NCBI GenBank assembly: GCA_902492505.1
Contig: CABULU010000001.1
Coordinates: 1 to 64,000, forward strand
Source: an uncultured Eubacteriales bacterium
GTDB taxonomy: Bacteria > Bacillota > Clostridia > Oscillospirales > QAKW01
Direction of reading: 5' to 3'
Length of the DNA: 64,000 nt
Of the stretch, positions 33,663 to 44,150 are shown piece after piece. The notes under the pieces were generated by a model. It worked only from the letters and a program-made list of their open reading frames with translations, ran no database searches and was not told where the DNA came from. Each line of letters opens with the position of its first letter. Position 1 is the stretch's first letter. Both the position numbers and the translations under genes were made by a program.

Positions 33663-35645
33663 CTATGACAGGTCAACATCATCGAGGTATTTGTAGCCGT
33701 TATCGGCTATAAAGTCCTTTCTGCCCTGAAGATTGTCACCCAGCAAAATGTCAAACATCTGCGCGGTCGCCTGCGCATCATCGGGAGTTACTTTGATTAG
33801 CCTGCGCGTTTCGGGACTCATGGTCGTAAGCCACATCATGTCCGGTTCATTCTCGCCCAGACCCTTTGAACGCATGACGGTGCACTTTTTGCCCTGATGC
33901 GCATTTACAATGTCGTCCTTGTCCTTGTCCGACCATGCAAACAGCGGCGCGTCCAGCCCCTGCACCGTGATTTCAAACAGCGGCGATTCGGCGATGTACA
34001 CAAACCCCTGCTCGATAAGACTGGGCGTTAAGCGGTACAGCATGGTCAGAATGAGCGTGCGTATCTGAAATCCGTCCACGTCCGCATCGGTGCAGATTAT
34101 TACCTTGTTCCAGCGCAGATTGTCTATATTAAAATTTTGTAAATCTTTGGTATTTTTGTTTTTAATTTCCACGCCGCAGCCGAGGATTTTTAAAAGGTCA
34201 ACGATAATGTCGTTTTTAAAAATCTTGTCGTATTCTGCTTTAAGGCAGTTGAGAATTTTTCCGCGCACCGGCATTATAGCCTGAAAAAATGAGTCTCTAC
34301 CCTGCTTACAGGAGCCGAGCGCCGAGTCGCCCTCAACGATGTACAGCTCGCGCTTTGAAACGTCCTTTGTCTCGCAGTCAACAAATTTCTGTATGCGGTT
34401 GGTTATGTCCAGAGAGCCGGACAGCGTTTTTTTGATGTTCACGCGCTCTCGCTCGCTCTTTTCGCGCGCACGCTTGTTGATGAGCACCTGATTTGCAATT
34501 TTCTGCGCATCGAGCTTGTTTTCGATGAGATAAATTTTAAGGTTGCGGCGCAGAAAATCGGTTGTACACTCTTGGATAAATTTGTTAGTTATTCCTTTTT
34601 TTGTCTGATTTTCATAGCTTGTCTGAGTCGAAAAACAGTTTGAGACGTAAACAAGGCAGTCGGCGATATCCTGAAAGGTTATCTTAGCCTCACTTTTGTT
34701 ATATTTTCCCTCTTGTTTGAGATATGCATCAAGCTCCGCCACAAACGCGCTTCGCAGAGCCTTATCCGGCGCGCCGCCGTGCTCCAAAAAGCTGGAGTTG
34801 TGGTAGTATTCGATAAGGTTGGCGGTGTTGGAAAAGGTGAACGCACAGGACAGCTTGACTTTGTATTCCGGTTTGTCAGCGCGGTCGCGCCCGCGGCGCT
34901 CGTCCTCCCAAAAAATGACAGGAGTCATTGCGCTGTCGCCCGCCGTCTCGGCAATATAGTCGGAAATGCCGTTTTTGTAGAGAAATTCTTTTGTTTCAAA
35001 CCCGTTTTCCGTCTCGCAGCGGAAAATGAAGGTCACGCCGGCGTTGACAATCGCCTGTTTTTTGAGAATGTCTTCAAAATATTCGCGTTCGATTGCAATG
35101 TCGGTGAACACCTCAAGGTCGGGTTTCCAGCGTGTGATAGTGCCGGTGCGCCTGCCCGATGCTTCCTCCTCGTGCAGACCGCCGACGTTTTCGCCTTTTT
35201 CAAAGCGCAGGGTGTATTTTTTTCCGTCTCGGTAGACGGTGACGTCCATGTACTCGGACGAATACTGCGTGGCGCACGCGCCCAAACCGTTAAGACCGAG
35301 TGAATACTCGTAGTTTTCGCCTGAGATGTTGTTGTATTTTCCGCCGGCATACAGCTCGCAGTAGACAAGCTCCCAGCTGAACCGACCCTCTTTGCTGTTG
35401 TAGCCGACCGGGCAGCCGCGCCCAAAGTCCTCAACTTCGATGGAGTGGTCGGCAAAGGCGGTAAGGATGATTTTGTTTCCGTAGCCCTCCCTCGCCTCAT
35501 CGATGGAGTTTGAAAGAATTTCAAATGCGGAGTGCTTGCAGCCCTCCAGTCCGTCCGAACCGAAGATGACGGCGGGGCGGCGGCGCACGCGGTCAGCGCC
35601 TTTTAAAGAGGTTATACTTTCGTTGTTATAATTGTTTCGGGGCAT
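33663..35645 (-). CDS. parE: topoisomerase IV-type subunit B (ATPase), divergent
   Basis: 660 residues; GHKL ATPase plus Toprim. ATPase motifs: EILSNSIDEAREG (Mg-binding Asn), EDFGRGCPVG and LNGLGACATQYSSE. Toprim: VEGDSALG and CTDADVDGFQIRTL. The usual N-terminal RKRPGMYIG element reads RRRPAVIFGSDG, placing it in a divergent clostridial group. Upstream lie a perfect promoter and an unusual direct repeat. Paired with parC. Confidence 0.9.
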   Translation of the reverse strand: MPRNNYNNESITSLKGADRVRRRPAVIFGSDGLEGCKHSAFEILSNSIDEAREGYGNKIILTAFADHSIEVEDFGRGCPVGYNSKEGRFSWELVYCELYAGGKYNNISGENYEYSLGLNGLGACATQYSSEYMDVTVYRDGKKYTLRFEKGENVGGLHEEEASGRRTGTITRWKPDLEVFTDIAIEREYFEDILKKQAIVNAGVTFIFRCETENGFETKEFLYKNGISDYIAETAGDSAMTPVIFWEDERRGRDRADKPEYKVKLSCAFTFSNTANLIEYYHNSSFLEHGGAPDKALRSAFVAELDAYLKQEGKYNKSEAKITFQDIADCLVYVSNCFSTQTSYENQTKKGITNKFIQECTTDFLRRNLKIYLIENKLDAQKIANQVLINKRAREKSERERVNIKKTLSGSLDITNRIQKFVDCETKDVSKRELYIVEGDSALGSCKQGRDSFFQAIMPVRGKILNCLKAEYDKIFKNDIIVDLLKILGCGVEIKNKNTKDLQNFNIDNLRWNKVIICTDADVDGFQIRTLILTMLYRLTPSLIEQGFVYIAESPLFEITVQGLDAPLFAWSDKDKDDIVNAHQGKKCTVMRSKGLGENEPDMMWLTTMSPETRRLIKVTPDDAQATAQMFDILLGDNLQGRKDFIADNGYKYLDDVDLS

Positions 35646-35664
35646 GTTTTAAGTCCTTTTTGTT

Positions 35665-35704
35665 TACTTATTGTAATATTTAATGTATAATATACTTATT
35701 GTAA
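35665..35704. repeat. 12-bp direct repeats in the parE leader
   Basis: TACTTATTGTAA at 35665-35676 and again at 35693-35704, 28 bases apart start to start, between the parE promoter and its ribosome site. Confidence 0.8.
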
Positions 35705-35727
35705 CGTATTTTTGCGGTCTGTGCATT

Positions 35728-35756
35728 ATTATACTATTTTAAACACTTGTTGTCAA
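35728..35756 (-). promoter_or_regulatory. consensus promoter of parE-parC
   Basis: Minus strand TTGACA (35756 to 35751), 17-base spacer, TATAAT (35733 to 35728). Leader of about 75 bases carries the direct repeats. Confidence 0.85.
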
Positions 35757-35769
35757 ATATAGTGTAATT

Positions 35770-35802
35770 AAAAGACACACAGCTAAAAACCGTGTGTCTT
35801 TT
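35770..35802 (-). terminator. terminator of XRE gene A
   Basis: Eleven-bp stem AAAAGACACAC (35770-35780) with GTGTGTCTTTT (35792-35802), overlapping the stop codon. It is directly upstream of the parE promoter and would insulate it. Confidence 0.75.
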
Positions 35803-36010
35803 AAATTAATTTGCGAAAATTTGGTATAAGTCCTAAAACATAATCCGCAGATACATTATAATACTTACAAAAAATTATCAAAATATCGCTTGGTAGTACA
35901 CGAAGTCCGTTTTCGTAGCGCTCATATGATTTTTTTGAAATACACGCAATTTCGGCACATTCCTTTTGTGTCAAATCGTTATCTTCCCGCAAGTCTCGTA
36001 ATCTATTCAT
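35801..36010 (-). CDS. tiny XRE regulator A
   Basis: 69 residues, almost only a helix-turn-helix domain: LTQKECAEIACISKKSYERY (residues 13-32). The tail VSADYVLGLIPNFRKLI is shared with its neighbours. About 78 percent identical by eye to regulator B (54 of 69 positions), so a tandem duplication. RBS GAGGAAGAG. The promoter region carries an inverted-repeat operator. No toxin, phage or effector gene is adjacent. Confidence 0.85.
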   Translation of the reverse strand: MNRLRDLREDNDLTQKECAEIACISKKSYERYENGLRVLPSDILIIFCKYYNVSADYVLGLIPNFRKLI

Positions 36011-36043
36011 ACTCTTCCTCTATATAAATATTACCTATTGACA

Positions 36044-36065
36044 TTATAGACAATTTGGTCTATAA
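36044..36065. promoter_or_regulatory. operator: 8-bp inverted repeat before XRE gene A
   Basis: TTATAGAC (36044-36051), 6 bases, GTCTATAA (36058-36065). On the minus strand it contains a TATAAT -10 with TTGTCT upstream, so a bound regulator would cover the promoter. Confidence 0.7.
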
Positions 36066-36076
36066 TAAGACAAAAA

Positions 36077-36092
36077 TAGACCATATAGTATA
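36077..36092. promoter_or_regulatory. second operator-like site before XRE gene A
   Basis: TAGAC half-site followed by a degenerate partner (TAGACCATATAGTATA). It is nearly the reverse complement of the sequence at 36335-36350. Confidence 0.5.
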
Positions 36093-36100
36093 AGACGGCT

Positions 36101-36313
36101 TTAATATAATTTTCTAAATTCGTTAATTAAGCCTAAAATGTAATCAGCTGATACATTATAGTATTTACAAAACGCTATCAAGACATCGCTTGGTATTACA
36201 TTCAGGCAATTTTCGTATCTCTCATACGATTTTTTTGAAATAAAAGCTATCTTTGCGCATTGCTCCTGTGTTAAGTTGTTATCTTCGCGCAAATTTCTTA
36301 ATCTATTCATCAT
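36101..36313 (-). CDS. tiny XRE regulator B
   Basis: 70 residues; HTH LTQEQCAKIAFISKKSYERY, tail VSADYILGLINEFRKLY. Paralogue of regulator A. Two adjacent ATG codons (36313 and 36310) are possible starts; the second would match regulator A exactly. Divergent from regulator C across a 90-base region with operators. Confidence 0.85.
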   Translation of the reverse strand: MMNRLRNLREDNNLTQEQCAKIAFISKKSYERYENCLNVIPSDVLIAFCKYYNVSADYILGLINEFRKLY

Positions 36314-36334
36314 TTTATCTCACCACCTATAATA

Positions 36335-36350
36335 TAGTCTATATGGTCTA
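36335..36350. promoter_or_regulatory. operator-like repeat between XRE genes B and C
   Basis: TAGTCTATATGGTCTA holds AGTCTA and GGTCTA half-sites 9 bases apart, matching the half-site of the other operators. Confidence 0.55.
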
Positions 36351-36364
36351 TTTTGTGTGGATTT

Positions 36365-36380
36365 TAGACTTTTTAGTCTA
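36365..36380. promoter_or_regulatory. operator: TAGACT/AGTCTA inverted repeat before XRE gene C
   Basis: Perfect 6-bp arms with a 4-base spacer, 24 bases before the start codon of regulator C. Confidence 0.65.
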
Positions 36381-36403
36381 CAAAAAAGATAAAAGGCAAG
36401 ACT

Positions 36404-36616
36404 ATGAAACTTCGTTTAAAAGAAATAAGGATAAAAAACGGTTTAACAAAAAGAGACGTAGCTAGAATTATTGGTATTACAACTGTAAAATATTTCCTCT
36501 ATGAAAATAAGATTTTAAAAATACATGCAAATGAATTAATAATAATCTGCAAACACATTAATGTTTCCAGTAATTTCCTGTTAGGCTTATCCGATGAATA
36601 CAAAAAACTCTACTAA
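36404..36616 (+). CDS. tiny XRE regulator C
   Basis: 70 residues; diverged HTH (LTKRDVARIIGITTVKYFLY) with the shared tail VSSNFLLGLSDEYKKLY. Very AT-rich codon use, unlike gyrA beside it. AAGG 7 bases before ATG. Divergent from B and 14 bases before D. Confidence 0.82.
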   Translation: MKLRLKEIRIKNGLTKRDVARIIGITTVKYFLYENKILKIHANELIIICKHINVSSNFLLGLSDEYKKLY

Positions 36617-36630
36617 AAGGATAATTTGTT

Positions 36631-36849
36631 TTGAAAAATACTATACGTCTAAAAGAAATTAGAATTCAAAATCATATGACGCAAAGCCAAGTCGCAGAAG
36701 CGATTGATATTTCCGTGCGCCAATATCAAAAAATCGAGAATTTACAGTCAGAACTTAAGCTCTCTAAAATTGTAAAATTCTGCCGATTATTTGATGTAAG
36801 CATTGCATACTTCTTAGGCGAAACGGACGAATATCAAAGCTATTATTAA
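36631..36849 (+). CDS. tiny XRE regulator D
   Basis: 72 residues starting at TTG 36631 after AAAGG. HTH MTQSQVAEAIDISVRQYQKI, tail VSIAYFLGETDEYQSYY. The most diverged of the four. Probably co-transcribed with C and ends at the strong terminator shared with gyrA. Confidence 0.82.
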   Translation: MKNTIRLKEIRIQNHMTQSQVAEAIDISVRQYQKIENLQSELKLSKIVKFCRLFDVSIAYFLGETDEYQSYY

Positions 36850-36853
36850 AAAT

Positions 36854-36895
36854 AACACCAGCGGGCGGGGATTTCTCCCCGCCCGCTGGTGTTTC
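36854..36895. terminator. very strong bidirectional terminator gyrA / XRE island
   Basis: Seventeen-bp perfect GC-rich stem (36854-36870 with 36877-36893), loop ATTTCT, T-rich on the plus strand. Marks the right border of the XRE island. Confidence 0.85.
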
Positions 36896-36947
36896 TTAAT
36901 TTTTATGCAAAGTTTTTAAAAATAAAAACTCACATACTAAATATATA

Positions 36948-39449
36948 TTATTCGGCTGCCGTTCCGGAGCTTTCCTCCGGCTTTTCAGCCTCCGCGCTCT
37001 CCTCTTTCTCGGTGCGCGAAATATCAATAATCCGCACGCCCTCCTCAAGCCGCACAATCCGCACGCCCTGAGTCGTCCGCGAAAGAACCGGGATTTCACT
37101 GACAGCAGTTCTCAAAACCGCCGCGCCTGATGTCAGCAGCAATATGTCGTTGTTATCGTCAACAACGCTTATCGCCGCGATATTGCCCGTACGCTCGGTA
37201 ATATTATAATTCATTATACCCTTTCCGCCGCGCGTCTGCATTCTGTAATCGCTAAGCTGCGAGCGCTTTCCGTAACCCTTTTCGGTTACGGACAATAGCG
37301 TCGCGTTTTCACGCTCAACCGCCATACCGATAAGATAATCGTCCTCGTCAAGCCGGATTCCGCGCACGCCGCGGGTCACCCTGCCCATGCTGCGCACGTC
37401 GTTTTCATTAAACTTTATCGCCTTGCCGCGGTTGGTCGCCAAAATTATATTATCATCGCCCGTTGTGCGCACAACCGACTCAAGCTCGTCGCCCTCGTCC
37501 GTAATAATCGCAATAACGCCGCTCTTGCGAATGTTCGCATAATCCATTATCGGTGTTTTCTTGACCGTGCCATTACGCGTTGACATGAGCATATACTCGC
37601 CGTCGTTAAACTCACGCACGCGTATCATGGAAGTTACCTTTTCGCCCGACATGAGCGGCAGCAGATTTATAACATTCGTTCCCTTTGAAAACCGGGAACC
37701 CGCCGCAATCTCAAAGCCGCGGCTTTTATAGGCGCGACCCAAGTTGGTGAAAAATATAATAGTGTCATGCGTCGAGCCGACAAACATCTCGCGCACAACG
37801 TCCTCCTGCTTGGTCGTCATACCGCGTACGCCAACTCCGCCGCGGTGCTGCGAACGGTATTCCGAAACGGCAATTCTCTTGACATAGCCCGCATTGGTCA
37901 GTGTGAACACGCAGTCCTCAACAGGAATTAAGTCCTCGTCCTCAATTCCCACCTCGCCGACGCCGATTTCGGTGCGGCGTGCGTCGCCGTACTTACGTTT
38001 AATCTCCAAAAGGTCGGTTTTTATTATCTCAACAACGCGGCTGTCATGCGCCAAAATATCCTCAAGCTCCGCAATTTTCTGCTCCAGCTCCGCGTATTCG
38101 CTTTCAATCTTATCGCGCTCCAGTCCCGAAAGCTGTCCCAAACGCATATCCACAATCGCCTGTGCCTGAACGTCGTCCAGCTCAAAGCGCTCCATGAGCG
38201 CTGTCTTTGCGTCCGAAATCGACTTGCTCTTTTTGATTATCTCGATAACCTCGTCGATATAGTCAATCGCCTTTATAAGACCTTCCAATATATGGGCGCG
38301 GGCACGCGCCTTTGCAATATCAAACTGCGTGCGGCGGATGATTACGTTTTTCTGGTGCTTTATGTATTCAGACAGGATTTCCTTGAGGTTTAACACCTTG
38401 GGCACGTTATTGACAAGCGCAATCATTATCGCCGAGCAGGTAACCTGCATGTCGGTGTACTTGTAAAGCTGGTTTAAGACAACCTGCGGATTTGCCTCGC
38501 GTTTCAGCTCGATAACAAAGCGCAGACCGTCCTTGTCGCTCTCGTCGCGTATATCGGAAATGCCGAAAATCCGCTCGCCCTTGACCTCCTCCGCTATCTT
38601 TTCGATAAGCGCGCTTTTACGGACGCCGTAAGGGATTTCGGTCACCGCAATGCGGAAGCGACCGTCCTTATACTCCTCAATTTCCGCCTTGGCGCGGACA
38701 TAAATCTTGCCGCGACCGGTACGGTAGGCGTTGCGGATGCCCGTTTTGCCCATGATTATGCCGCCGGTCGGAAAATCAGGGCCTTTGATGTATTCCATAA
38801 GCCCGTCGATTTCAAGCTCAGGGTTTTCCATCAGCGCAATCGTGCCGTCAATAACCTCGTTTAAGTTATGCGGCGGAATTTCAGTCGCCATGCCGACGGC
38901 GATTCCCGACGAGCCGTTTACAAGCAGGTTGGGAAAACGCGCGGGCAGAACCGACGGCTCCTGACCCTTATCGTCAAAGTTGGGCACAAAATCAACCGTG
39001 TCTTTACGAATATCGGTCAGCATTTCGAGCGCGATTTTTTTCATCCGCGCCTCGGTGTAACGGTAAGCCGCGGGCGGGTCGCCGTCAATCGAACCGAAGT
39101 TGCCCTGACCGTCTACAAGCGGATAGCGAAGAGAAAACGTCTGCGCCAAACGCACCATTGCGTCATAGACGGACGCGTCGCCGTGCGGGTGGTAATGTCC
39201 CAGCACGTCGCCGACCGTTGTAACCGATTTTCTGTAAGGCTTGTCGGGGGTCAACCCCGCCTCAAACATAGTATAGAGTATGCGGCGGTGAACAGGCTTC
39301 AGTCCGTCACGCACGTCCGGCAGCGCGCGGCTGACAATAACGCTCATCGCGTAGTCCAAAAACGCGTTGCGCACCTCTTTTTCAACGTCAATTTCTATGA
39401 CGTTCTGACCCTCAAAGCTTATTTCACTGCTGTGTTTAACTTCTTCCAT
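36948..39449 (-). CDS. gyrA: DNA gyrase subunit A
   Basis: 833 residues; cleaves and reseals DNA to introduce negative supercoils with GyrB. Catalytic tyrosine in [11 protein letters not shown] GyrA-box-like [11 protein letters not shown] in the C-terminal beta-pinwheel identifies it as gyrase. The quinolone region reads [17 protein letters not shown], with Ala at the E. coli Ser83 position. Acidic tail rich in Glu/Ser. 24 bases after gyrB. Confidence 0.97.
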   Translation of the reverse strand: MEEVKHSSEISFEGQNVIEIDVEKEVRNAFLDYAMSVIVSRALPDVRDGLKPVHRRILYTMFEAGLTPDKPYRKSVTTVGDVLGHYHPHGDASVYDAMVRLAQTFSLRYPLVDGQGNFGSIDGDPPAAYRYTEARMKKIALEMLTDIRKDTVDFVPNFDDKGQEPSVLPARFPNLLVNGSSGIAVGMATEIPPHNLNEVIDGTIALMENPELEIDGLMEYIKGPDFPTGGIIMGKTGIRNAYRTGRGKIYVRAKAEIEEYKDGRFRIAVTEIPYGVRKSALIEKIAEEVKGERIFGISDIRDESDKDGLRFVIELKREANPQVVLNQLYKYTDMQVTCSAIMIALVNNVPKVLNLKEILSEYIKHQKNVIIRRTQFDIAKARARAHILEGLIKAIDYIDEVIEIIKKSKSISDAKTALMERFELDDVQAQAIVDMRLGQLSGLERDKIESEYAELEQKIAELEDILAHDSRVVEIIKTDLLEIKRKYGDARRTEIGVGEVGIEDEDLIPVEDCVFTLTNAGYVKRIAVSEYRSQHRGGVGVRGMTTKQEDVVREMFVGSTHDTIIFFTNLGRAYKSRGFEIAAGSRFSKGTNVINLLPLMSGEKVTSMIRVREFNDGEYMLMSTRNGTVKKTPIMDYANIRKSGVIAIITDEGDELESVVRTTGDDNIILATNRGKAIKFNENDVRSMGRVTRGVRGIRLDEDDYLIGMAVERENATLLSVTEKGYGKRSQLSDYRMQTRGGKGIMNYNITERTGNIAAISVVDDNNDILLLTSGAAVLRTAVSEIPVLSRTTQGVRIVRLEEGVRIIDISRTEKEESAEAEKPEESSGTAAE

Positions 39450-39473
39450 TTTTATCTCCTAAACCGACGGTAA

Positions 39474-41408
<1,935 letters not shown>

Positions 41409-41439
41409 TCATATCAATTACCCCTGATAACAATATATA

Positions 41440-41718
41440 TCAAAAATCCGAACTTTCCGAACTTTTGTTCAAAAAGTCGCTTCGTTTAAGCAATGTGGTT
41501 GTTGAAATCTGAGAGATAAAAACATGCAGACCGTGCCCGTCGTCATATACAATAAAAGACTTGGGCAGTTCGTTTGTGACATAGGTCAGACGACCCGTTT
41601 TTTCAAAATTCGTTAAAAACTCGCGCGTTCTTACGGATACCGTAGTTTTATCTATATCATAAATGCCTATAACGCCCGATTTTCTGATTACAACGTCGTT
41701 TCCAAGATGTAAATACAT
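41440..41718 (-). CDS. remB: RemB/DUF370 regulatory protein
   Basis: 92 residues. MYLHLGNDVVIRKSGVIGIYD and KSFIVYDDGHGLHVFISQIS are diagnostic of the extracellular-matrix regulator family at this locus; the opening is cited here by its core LGNDVVIRK. Small beta protein, probably DNA-binding. Start overlaps recF's stop by one base. In Bacillus the equivalent gene (yaaB) occupies the same slot between recF and gyrB. Confidence 0.92.
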   Translation of the reverse strand: MYLHLGNDVVIRKSGVIGIYDIDKTTVSVRTREFLTNFEKTGRLTYVTNELPKSFIVYDDGHGLHVFISQISTTTLLKRSDFLNKSSESSDF

Positions 41719-42806
41719 TAAATTATCCTGCCGTCTTTCACTTTCAGAATATTACCGCGGTTTTTTACCTTTTGTGTCTCGCACGTCGAGAGTATACACT
41801 GCGCGTTATGAATTCCGTCAAGAATAAACGAGCGGCGCGTTCTGTCAAGCTCGGAAAGAATATCGTCAAGAATTATAACGGGATATTCCCCGCGCTTTTT
41901 ATATATAACCTCACTCTGTGCAAGTATAAGCGACAGCACAGATGAGCGTATCTGTCCCTGAGACCCGAAATGTTTTAAGCTCTTGCCGCCGTTCAAAACC
42001 AAAAAATCGTCTTTTTGCACACCGCTCTGTGTCAGCTGAAGCGAAATATCCGTGCTGCGTTTTGCCTCAAGGCGTGAAAAAATCGCGTTTTCCATTTGTT
42101 CCACGCTCTCGACATTCCTTGAAAACTGATTTATATACAACAGCTTGAGTTTTCCTTCATTTTTGGACATGCGCGCAAAAATATCCCGTGCAAAGGGTTC
42201 AAGACTTTCAAGATACCGCGCACGGGCAACGGATATATACGCACCCTCCGCGGCAAGTCTTCTGTCATAAACCTCCAGCAATTCACCACCCGACAGCAGC
42301 TCCGGCTTTTTAAGCAGCGCGTTTCGCTGCATTAAAAGCTTCTGATACCTCAGCAGAGTATCCGTATATTTTATGTCAAGCGAACACAGCGCCATATCCA
42401 AAAAGGAACGGCGCTTGTTTGGTCCTTCTTTTATGATGTTGAGATAATCCGGCGTAAAGACAATTGATAAAAATTCACCTATCAGCTCCCGGTTTTTTGA
42501 AACCAAGAGACCGTTCTTTTTAAGATTTTTTAAACCGCCCTTAAAAATCTCTATATCTATTTTACATACCGATTTGCCGCTTTCATATTCCAAAGAAATA
42601 CAGGCGCTGTCGCTGCCGTATCTTATCAGCTGTTCCTCACGACAGCCGCGAAAAGACTTGAGATAGGAGCAAAAAGCAATACTTTCCAAAATGTTTGTTT
42701 TTCCCTGCGCATTTTTTCCCGACAGAATATTTACTCCATCATTAAAGTATATCTTTTCAAACTGCACATTTCTGAAATTTTTAAGAGTCAGAGTTGAAAT
42801 TTTCAT
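41718..42806 (-). CDS. recF: DNA repair and replication ATPase RecF
   Basis: 362 residues. Walker A GKNAQGKTNILESI (residues about 31-44), signature and Walker B region GSQGQIRSSVLSLILAQ and PVIILDDILSELD. Loads RecA at gaps with RecOR. Overlaps dnaN by 4 bases; the S4-domain gene yaaA that often separates the two is absent. Confidence 0.97.
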   Translation of the reverse strand: MKISTLTLKNFRNVQFEKIYFNDGVNILSGKNAQGKTNILESIAFCSYLKSFRGCREEQLIRYGSDSACISLEYESGKSVCKIDIEIFKGGLKNLKKNGLLVSKNRELIGEFLSIVFTPDYLNIIKEGPNKRRSFLDMALCSLDIKYTDTLLRYQKLLMQRNALLKKPELLSGGELLEVYDRRLAAEGAYISVARARYLESLEPFARDIFARMSKNEGKLKLLYINQFSRNVESVEQMENAIFSRLEAKRSTDISLQLTQSGVQKDDFLVLNGGKSLKHFGSQGQIRSSVLSLILAQSEVIYKKRGEYPVIILDDILSELDRTRRSFILDGIHNAQCILSTCETQKVKNRGNILKVKDGRII

Positions 42807-43930
42807 TTGAGGTCAAGATTTAAGCGCATGGGAAGCACCATTGACAGAAAATCTTCACCTTCAACCGGCTCTAAGATAATAGGCGTAAGCTCAGTACACA
42901 AACGTATGAGAATTTCGTCTGCGTCACACGCCGAAAGTGCCTCCAGCATAAATTTATTGTTAAACCCGACAGTCAGCTTTTCGGCAAAATTAGGTACGTT
43001 TATAACCTCTGTAAACTTTCCTATGTTAGACGCCGTGGAAATTTTCACCGTGTCAAAGTCAAAATCGCACCTTATAGGGCTTTTTATTGCATTGCTGGTA
43101 ATAAGAGCCGCCCTGTCTATCATAGAGCGTAATTCGCGTGTTTTAACCCGTACCTTGAATTTGAAATCGGCGGGGATTACCTTTCTGTAATCCAAAAATT
43201 CACCCTCCAGCGTACGGGATATCATCACAAAGTTATCGTAACAGAACATCACATTCTTTTCCGACACACAGATACGGATATTGTTCTCACTCTCTTCGGG
43301 AAGAATATTCAAAAGCTCCTTGAGCGTTTTTGCAGGAACTATAAATTTATTTATATCACCGCTTTTATATTCAAAGCTTTCCCTTTTAAGCGACAGCCTG
43401 TACTGATCAAGTCCGACAGCGCTTATAAAGCTCTCGCTGTCGTTTATTTCAAACAGAATACCTGTCAGAATAGGTTTTAAATCAGTCTGTGACGCGGCAT
43501 ATACCGTGTGCTTTATAAGCCTTTTAAAAGCGGATACTGTAAGCTCCACACGATTTTCGTCAAGAACAGACGGAATCTCCGGAAAATCCTGCGGCGAAAC
43601 ACCCATAATGTTAAAGACTGTTCCCCCGCAGGATATCTTTATCTGATAGCTGTCGTCCGCCTCTATGTAAACATCCTCTCCTCCCGGAAGCTTTCTGACA
43701 ATATCGCTGAAAAGCTTTGCAGGGAAAATAATTGTGCCGTTTTCTACTGTATTTGCGTCAAACACGGCGCTGATAGCCACATTGAAGTCATAGGCGGATA
43801 TCTTTATCTTGCCGTCTTTTACCTCTGCTTTAATACCTTCAAGTGCTGTTATGGTGGATTTTACGGACGCCGCTTTTGAAACGACGTTTACCGCCTCACT
43901 GAGCTTGTCTCTCTGACAGACGAAGTTCAT
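42803..43930 (-). CDS. dnaN: DNA polymerase III beta sliding clamp
   Basis: 375 residues, three repeated clamp domains; tethers polymerase to DNA. Typical stretches: MNFVCQRDKLSEAV, IIFPAKLFSDIVRKLP, FIVPAKTLKEL and the terminal VLPMRL that forms part of the peptide-binding pocket. ATG at 43930 sits 7 bases after AAGG and matches known N-termini; ATG 43936 is too close to the ribosome site. Confidence 0.97.
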   Translation of the reverse strand: MNFVCQRDKLSEAVNVVSKAASVKSTITALEGIKAEVKDGKIKISAYDFNVAISAVFDANTVENGTIIFPAKLFSDIVRKLPGGEDVYIEADDSYQIKISCGGTVFNIMGVSPQDFPEIPSVLDENRVELTVSAFKRLIKHTVYAASQTDLKPILTGILFEINDSESFISAVGLDQYRLSLKRESFEYKSGDINKFIVPAKTLKELLNILPEESENNIRICVSEKNVMFCYDNFVMISRTLEGEFLDYRKVIPADFKFKVRVKTRELRSMIDRAALITSNAIKSPIRCDFDFDTVKISTASNIGKFTEVINVPNFAEKLTVGFNNKFMLEALSACDADEILIRLCTELTPIILEPVEGEDFLSMVLPMRLNLDLK

Positions 43931-44150
43931 TTTCATTTCCTTTCTTTTCTTAACTTTAAAGAAGTATAAGCAGTAGTAGCCGTTAATTTGTTTAAAACCT
44001 TAAATACTTCTTTTGCTGCTTGAAAAAACGCTGTTCAAATTTTTTATAAAGCGCTGTTTAAAAGTAAAATATTATAAACACAGTCGAATTTTCGTTTTTT
44101 TCGGTTTTTGAAACGGTGGAAAACGATTAAAAATTTGTTTATAACTCTGT
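43931..44150. other. oriC: candidate replication origin, dnaA-dnaN spacer
   Basis: AT-rich 220-base spacer. It contains two DnaA-box-like nonamers TTATAAACA (44072-44080, and reversed at 44136-44144). It also has a repeated CGCTGTTYAAA element (44029-44039 and 44052-44062) and further TGTTTAAAA copies near 43990 and 44148. No perfect TTATCCACA box is present. dnaN's promoter must also lie here. The assignment rests on position and repeats. Confidence 0.5.

Noticed and set aside
35801..36849. Toxin-antitoxin system for the XRE cluster
   Set aside because: All four products are DNA-binding domains; no partner toxin frame lies between or beside them.
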